Part shown: positions 44,517-48,318 of the stretch, piece after piece
How the letters are laid out: each line of letters starts with the position of its first letter
Numbering within the stretch: position 1 is the first letter of the stretch
Source: an uncultured Cytophagaceae bacterium
Lineage (GTDB): Bacteria; Bacteroidota; Bacteroidia; Cytophagales; Spirosomataceae
Length of the DNA: 48,318 nt
Assembly: GCA_903898715.1 (NCBI GenBank)
Contig: CAIUGL010000012.1
Span: 1 to 48,318, forward strand
Direction of reading: 5' to 3'
Made by a program: the position numbers and the translations under genes
Notes under the pieces: generated by a model
What the model saw: only the letters and a program-made list of their open reading frames with translations
Databases searched by the model: none
Told to the model about the DNA's origin: nothing

Positions 44517-45707
44517 ATGGCTTTAGAACAAACATGGCGGTGGTTTGGACCGAATGATCCCGTTAAATTATCCGATGTACGCCAATCGGGGGCAACAGGA
44601 ATTGTGAGTGCATTGCATCAGATTTCCAATGGTCAAGTGTGGGAAATAAACGATATTTTGGAGCGAAAAGCGCTGATTGAAGCCGCAGGATTAACATGGT
44701 CTGTGATTGAAAGTATCCCGGTTCATGAGGATATCAAAACACGATCGGGCAATTACCAGCAATACATAGAAAATTATAAGACGTCGATCAGGAATGTTGG
44801 CAAAGCAGGATTAGACCTCGTTTGCTATAATTTCATGCCCATTCTAGACTGGACGCGTACGGATTTGGATTTCCGTTTTCCAGATGGAAGTACGGGATTA
44901 CGATTTGATGCAGCCGAATTTTGTGCTTTTGAATTGTTCTTATTAAAGCGTCCAGGAGCAGCGCAACATTACACCGCGGAGCAAATCGCCCGGGCAGAAA
45001 AATGGTTAGCGTCAGCTACACAAGCACAGCAAGATAAATTAATTCGCAATATCATTGCCGGTTTACCTGGTTCGGAGGAGAGCTTTACGTTAAAGTCTTT
45101 CCAAGAAGCTTTGGATACCTATGCAAACGTAGGAGAGCAGGAATTACGTGCGAATCTCTATGATTTCATTCGGGAAATTACCCCAGCTGCAGAGGAGGCG
45201 GGAGTGATGTTGTCGATTCACCCAGACGATCCTCCGTATCCAATATTAGGATTGCCAAGGGTGGTAAGTACGGAAAGTGATGCCAACCAATTATTGGCTG
45301 CTTATGAAAGTAATGCCAATGGCTTGTGTTTCTGCACGGGAAGCTATGGCGTGCGAGAAGACAACGATTTAGTGGGTATGGTAGCGCGTTTAGGGCATCG
45401 TTTTAATTTTATTCATTTGCGTGCGACCCGCCGGGATGAATTTGGTAATTTTCATGAGGCAGACCATTTGGATGGAGATGTGGATATGTTTGGCGTGATG
45501 CAGGGTTTGGTGAAGGAGCAGGACAAGCGTATTGCTGAAGGTAGAAAAGATTATCGTTTACCGTTCCGTCCAGATCATGGGCATCGCATGTTGGATGATT
45601 TGCAAGAGGGGAAAAAGACTAACCCAGGGTATACGGCGATTGGTCGTTTGCGTGGTTTGGCGGAACTGCGCGGATTGGAAATGGGGATTCGTGGCTTTTT
45701 GAAATAA
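44517..45707 (+). CDS. uxuA: Mannonate dehydratase
   Basis: Converts D-mannonate to 2-keto-3-deoxygluconate in hexuronate breakdown. At 396 residues it has the family length, starting [16 protein letters not shown] and carrying [42 protein letters not shown] and RPDHGHRM, the metal-binding His and Cys of the TIM barrel. No uxuB, kdgK or transporter is near, so it is an isolated catabolic gene between core genes. Regulation may involve the tandem repeats just upstream. Confidence 0.96.
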   Translation: MALEQTWRWFGPNDPVKLSDVRQSGATGIVSALHQISNGQVWEINDILERKALIEAAGLTWSVIESIPVHEDIKTRSGNYQQYIENYKTSIRNVGKAGLDLVCYNFMPILDWTRTDLDFRFPDGSTGLRFDAAEFCAFELFLLKRPGAAQHYTAEQIARAEKWLASATQAQQDKLIRNIIAGLPGSEESFTLKSFQEALDTYANVGEQELRANLYDFIREITPAAEEAGVMLSIHPDDPPYPILGLPRVVSTESDANQLLAAYESNANGLCFCTGSYGVREDNDLVGMVARLGHRFNFIHLRATRRDEFGNFHEADHLDGDVDMFGVMQGLVKEQDKRIAEGRKDYRLPFRPDHGHRMLDDLQEGKKTNPGYTAIGRLRGLAELRGLEMGIRGFLK

Positions 45708-45723
45708 TTTTCTACAATCCCGT

Positions 45724-45753
45724 TTTGTTTTCTATTTCTTATTGTTAACTTTG
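45724..45753 (+). promoter_or_regulatory. Promoter for rpsL-rpsG
   Basis: TTTG (45724-45727), 18 bases, then TAACTTTG (45746-45753), an exact -7 box. Initiation near 45758 leaves a leader of about 90 bases to rpsL, with a weak AACTC/GAGTT hairpin (45774-45792). The leader is long enough to be regulated, but no known motif was recognised. Confidence 0.65.
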
Positions 45754-45848
45754 CACCCCCATTAGTGTGGGATAACTCTATCTAATTGAGTTTGACATGC
45801 TTGAGAGGGATTAAATGATTTTATAATTAAACAGGTAATTACGCTAAA

Positions 45849-46253
45849 ATGCCAACTATTCAGCAATTAGTGCGCAAGGGACGTGAGCAAATGACTTGGA
45901 AATCTAAGTCACCTGCTTTGGATTCTTGTCCACAAAGAAGAGGGGTTTGTACTCGTGTATACACGACGACTCCAAAGAAACCAAACTCAGCGATGCGTAA
46001 AGTAGCGCGTGTACGTTTGACAAACCAAAAAGAGGTGAATGCCTACATTCCAGGTGAAGGTCACAACTTGCAAGAGCACTCGATCGTTTTGATCCGTGGT
46101 GGTCGTGTGAAAGACTTACCAGGGGTTCGTTACCACATTATTCGTGGAGCATTGGATACTGCCGGTGTAACTGGTCGTTTACAATCTCGTTCGAAGTATG
46201 GCGCTAAACGTCCTAAACCAGGTCAAGCAGCTCCAACAGGTAAGAAGAAATAA
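45849..46253 (+). CDS. rpsL: 30S ribosomal protein S12
   Basis: Decoding-centre protein of 134 residues. The start [20 protein letters not shown] and the runs [19 protein letters not shown] and [16 protein letters not shown] are diagnostic. The lysine in TTPKKPNS, where changes give streptomycin resistance, is the wild-type residue. rpsG follows after 69 bases, but fusA and tuf do not. Confidence 0.98.
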   Translation: MPTIQQLVRKGREQMTWKSKSPALDSCPQRRGVCTRVYTTTPKKPNSAMRKVARVRLTNQKEVNAYIPGEGHNLQEHSIVLIRGGRVKDLPGVRYHIIRGALDTAGVTGRLQSRSKYGAKRPKPGQAAPTGKKK

Positions 46254-46322
46254 TTTTTAACAGAAAGATCCAGTATGCTATGTTAAAGCAGAAGGTTGGG
46301 TCGAAATTAAACAGCTAACAAC

Positions 46323-46790
46323 ATGAGAAAGGCGAAACCAAAAAAGCGCTACGTATTACCAGATCCTAAATTTAAGGATGTATTAGTAACTAAGTTTGTA
46401 AACAACTTAATGTACGACGGAAAGAAGTCAACTGCATTTACTATTTTTTATGATGCATTGGACAAGGTTGAGGAGCGTACCAAAGAGAACGGTTTAGAAA
46501 CTTGGAAAAAAGCATTAAACAATGTGATGCCATCTGTCGAGGTTAAGAGCCGTCGTGTGGGTGGTGCCAACTTCCAAGTACCAACAGAAGTACGCGCTGA
46601 ACGTAAAGTTTCATTGGGAATGAAGTGGTTAATTGGTTATGCACGTAAGCGTGGTGACAAAACAATGATGGATCGTTTAGCGAACGAAATCATTGCAGCA
46701 TCTAAAGGTGAGGGAGCAGCAGTGAAGAAGAAAGATGATACGCACAGAATGGCGGAGGCGAACAAAGCGTTCTCTCACTTCCGTTTCTAA
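46323..46790 (+). CDS. rpsG: 30S ribosomal protein S7
   Basis: Primary 16S-rRNA-binding protein of 155 residues ([20 protein letters not shown], then [20 protein letters not shown]). It ends the rpsL unit, with a terminator only 17 bases after its stop, so the usual continuation into fusA is absent. In E. coli S7 represses translation from the rpsL-rpsG gap; the 69-base gap here may or may not do the same. Confidence 0.98.
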   Translation: MRKAKPKKRYVLPDPKFKDVLVTKFVNNLMYDGKKSTAFTIFYDALDKVEERTKENGLETWKKALNNVMPSVEVKSRRVGGANFQVPTEVRAERKVSLGMKWLIGYARKRGDKTMMDRLANEIIAASKGEGAAVKKKDDTHRMAEANKAFSHFRF

Positions 46791-46807
46791 TTCAATTGAA
46801 TTATGTC

Positions 46808-46841
46808 AAAAGGCCGACCAGCAATGGTTGGCCTTTTTTTT
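46808..46841 (+). terminator. Terminator of rpsL-rpsG
   Basis: AAAGGCCGACCA / TGGTTGGCCTTT stem (one G-U pair) with a GCAA loop, followed by a run of T. Confidence 0.9.
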
Positions 46842-46891
46842 GCCCTGTGGAGTTAATCGAGCGGGCTAGTGGAGTATTCCTAGAATTTTAT

Positions 46892-46899
46892 TAGCTTTG
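46892..46899 (+). promoter_or_regulatory. -7 promoter box for the Rrf2 gene
   Basis: TAGCTTTG is an exact -7 match, 20 bases before the start codon. No -33 TTG at the right distance. Confidence 0.5.
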
Positions 46900-46919
46900 G
46901 CAAAATTCAACAAATTAAT

Positions 46920-47327
46920 ATGATTTCTAAGAAGGCCAAATATGCGTTAAAGGCGCTAAAAGTACTTGCTCAGTCATATGAGAAGGGCCCATTGTTAATT
47001 TCGCATATTGCGGAATCAGAAAAAATCCCAAAAAAGTTTTTGGAAGCAATTTTATTAGAGTTGCGTAACCATGGGATTTTGCAGAGTCAAAAAGGTAAAG
47101 GCGGTGGTTATTACTTACGTGTACCTCCTAGTGAAGTTACGTTTGCGAAAATTATCCGGATTGTGGATGGTCCTATTGCGCCTGCTTTATGTGTATCCTT
47201 ACATTTTTATGGAAAATGTGATGATTGTGCAGATGAGGAAACGTGCCAGTTAAGAACGGTATTGGCTAAATGGCGAGATGCCAATTTATCTGTTTTAGAA
47301 AAGACAACATTAGAGGAGCTTATTTAA
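46920..47327 (+). CDS. Rrf2 family transcriptional regulator
   Basis: Winged-helix regulator of 135 residues, often controlled by an Fe-S cluster. The helix-turn-helix is in IPKKFLEAILLELRNHGIL and the wing in KGKGGGYYLRVPP. Cysteines 91, 100, 103 and 109 (GKCDDCADEETCQL) fit the cluster-binding loop of the IscR group. No iron-sulphur assembly or sulphur genes are next to it, so the target is not evident. It ends in a terminator overlapping its stop codon. Confidence 0.92.
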   Translation: MISKKAKYALKALKVLAQSYEKGPLLISHIAESEKIPKKFLEAILLELRNHGILQSQKGKGGGYYLRVPPSEVTFAKIIRIVDGPIAPALCVSLHFYGKCDDCADEETCQLRTVLAKWRDANLSVLEKTTLEELI

Positions 47328-47339
47328 GCTCCTTTTTTT
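47315..47339. terminator. Terminator overlapping the Rrf2 stop codon
   Basis: GGAGCTTA / TAAGCTCC with a two-base centre (innermost pairs must open), followed by seven T. It overlaps both the Rrf2 3' end and the end of the convergent pseudouridine synthase gene. Confidence 0.7.
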
Positions 47340-48063
47340 ATTCGTATAGGTGATCCAAATTTTTCATTTTGAAATCATCGGGATCTAGTTCTAAGAATTC
47401 TTCCCAGAATGGATTTTCTGGAACTGCGGCTTTGCAGATGATGGGTGTTTTCTTGATGGGGTGAATAAAATACAATCGACGTGCGTGCAGGTTTATGCTG
47501 GCGTCTATGTTGGGTTTATCGTATCCGTACTTGATATCACCACGGATGGGACATCCCAATGTAGCTAATTGCACACGAATTTGATGTGGTCTTCCGGTGA
47601 TGGGTTCCACTTCAACTAGGTAGTGGAGGTTGATTTTGCCTAGTATTTTATAGTTCAGTTCGGCTTTGAGTGCCTTGCCTTCTGGGTAGTCGTATGCGGT
47701 TGTGGTATTCTTCGCCTCATTCTTCAGCAGGTAATGTGTTAATTTTCCTTTCTCTGGATAGGGCTTTTTGCGAGTGACGGCCCAATATGTTTTTTGAATA
47801 TCGCGTTTGCGAAACATTTCCATCATGCGTTCGAGTGCCTTGGATGTGCGGGCAAAAATAACGAGACCACTCACCGGACGGTCTAGTCGGTGAACGGGAT
47901 GAAGGAATACGGCGCCGGGTTTTTGGTACTTTTCTTTGATGTAGTCTTTGAGAACATCGGTTAGTGTAACGTCACCGGTGCTATCACCTTGTACGAGAAT
48001 ACCTGCCCTTTTATTGACGATAAGGAGGTGGTTATCTTCGTAGATGATGTGATAGTCTTTCAT
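47338..48063 (-). CDS. RluA-family pseudouridine synthase
   Basis: RNA-modifying enzyme that converts uridine to pseudouridine, 241 residues. The catalytic Asp61 is in HPVHRLDRPVSGLVIF, and the later motif EPITGRPHQIRVQLA is present. There is no S4 domain, so it is the short RluA/C/D-type form. The RNA target (rRNA or tRNA) cannot be told. It starts at the ATG at 48063, with a -7 box 45 bases upstream. Confidence 0.93.
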   Translation of the reverse strand: MKDYHIIYEDNHLLIVNKRAGILVQGDSTGDVTLTDVLKDYIKEKYQKPGAVFLHPVHRLDRPVSGLVIFARTSKALERMMEMFRKRDIQKTYWAVTRKKPYPEKGKLTHYLLKNEAKNTTTAYDYPEGKALKAELNYKILGKINLHYLVEVEPITGRPHQIRVQLATLGCPIRGDIKYGYDKPNIDASINLHARRLYFIHPIKKTPIICKAAVPENPFWEEFLELDPDDFKMKNLDHLYE

Positions 48064-48107
48064 TGGAATGTATTTTTAACCCGAAAGATCGGGCCAGATT
48101 TGCGATG

Positions 48108-48115
48108 CAAAGGTA
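48108..48115 (-). promoter_or_regulatory. -7 promoter box for the pseudouridine synthase
   Basis: TACCTTTG on the minus strand, exact match, 45 bases before the start codon; -33 not evident. Confidence 0.5.
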
Positions 48116-48229
48116 GGATTATTTCGCGATAAGTCGGCAGGCGCAAAATATTTTAAAATTTTTTCCGTCAATTTTCTCTTGATTTTCAGCGAATTAGGTA
48201 TTGTGGTATAAATTAATTCGATTGCTGAG

Positions 48230-48260
48230 TTGGTATTTATAAATTATTCCTACATCTTTG
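48230..48260 (+). promoter_or_regulatory. Probable promoter for a gene beyond the right edge
   Basis: TTG (48230-48232), 20 bases of AT-rich sequence, then CATCTTTG (48253-48260), one base off the -7 consensus and followed by GCACTCCC, similar to the start region of rpsL. The final 58 bases look like a leader or an RNA gene start, but I cannot identify it. The rest of 48064-48318 shows no gene. Confidence 0.45.
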
Positions 48261-48318
48261 CACTCCCAATTGCTAGGAAAACGATTCTAGCGCATTGACT
48301 GGAGGCGTGGTTACTGGG

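Overview
The window reads as chromosomal DNA of a Bacteroidota bacterium, most likely Cytophagales (Spirosomaceae-like; the genus is a guess). Evidence: promoters of the Bacteroidota type (TTTG-N19-TAnnTTTG) precede many genes, and Shine-Dalgarno sites are generally not evident. Bacteroidota-restricted families occur (DUF4295/bL38, DUF2480, DUF4301, DUF6702). There is a type IX secretion (T9SS) sorting domain, a short AtpC in a separate atpD-atpC pair, and a long IspH. Nearly all of it is housekeeping sequence. I see no phage, insertion sequence, CRISPR array or integrase.

Layout. 1-866: 5' part of nuoL and nuoK (minus). 929-3094: DnaQ-like exonuclease, HAD phosphatase and PD-(D/E)XK nuclease. 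3101-5158: rest of a minus-strand repair-flavoured operon (two unknown proteins, exonuclease III, 2Fe-2S ferredoxin, the nuclease). 5393-6634: ispH. 6624-10998: minus operon rpmH-rnpA-S41 protease-tsaB-DUF2480-fructosamine kinase. 11124-12225: glycosyltransferase and a lone rpsJ. 12333-14483: membrane/TPR protein. 14660-16959: atpD-atpC-lipoprotein. 17053-19310: MarR regulator and acyl-CoA dehydrogenase. 19399-20665: OmpA lipoprotein and LytTR protein. 20821-20893: initiator tRNA. 20992-23229: era-der. 23209-26650: Ycf48-like and T9SS-secreted proteins. 26908-31646: glnS, a GT-C-like membrane protein and ftsY. 31743-32096: bL38 and rpmG. 32282-34475: nuoD and a polyprenyl synthase. 34525-38184: rhomboid-dxr-rseP-DUF6702. 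38279-42660: lon and recQ. 42792-45707: DUF4301 and uxuA. 45849-48063: rpsL-rpsG, an Rrf2 regulator and a pseudouridine synthase. 48064-48318: no gene seen, but a probable promoter for one beyond the window.

How it fits together. Three isoprenoid genes (ispH, dxr, a short-chain prenyl synthase) lie here in separate units. Gene sets that are usually contiguous are broken up: Complex I (nuoK-nuoL apart from nuoD), ATP synthase (atpD-atpC alone), and ribosomal proteins (rpsL-rpsG without fusA, rpsJ alone, rpmG-bL38 without rpmB). Each fragment tends to carry its own promoter and terminator. Convergent genes often overlap at their 3' ends with no terminator between. Observations most worth following are a UDPGP-like signature in the DUF4301 protein, the unknown genes tied to exonuclease III, a palindrome before the MarR gene, a possible small RNA before uxuA, and start codons placed almost directly on promoter -7 boxes.
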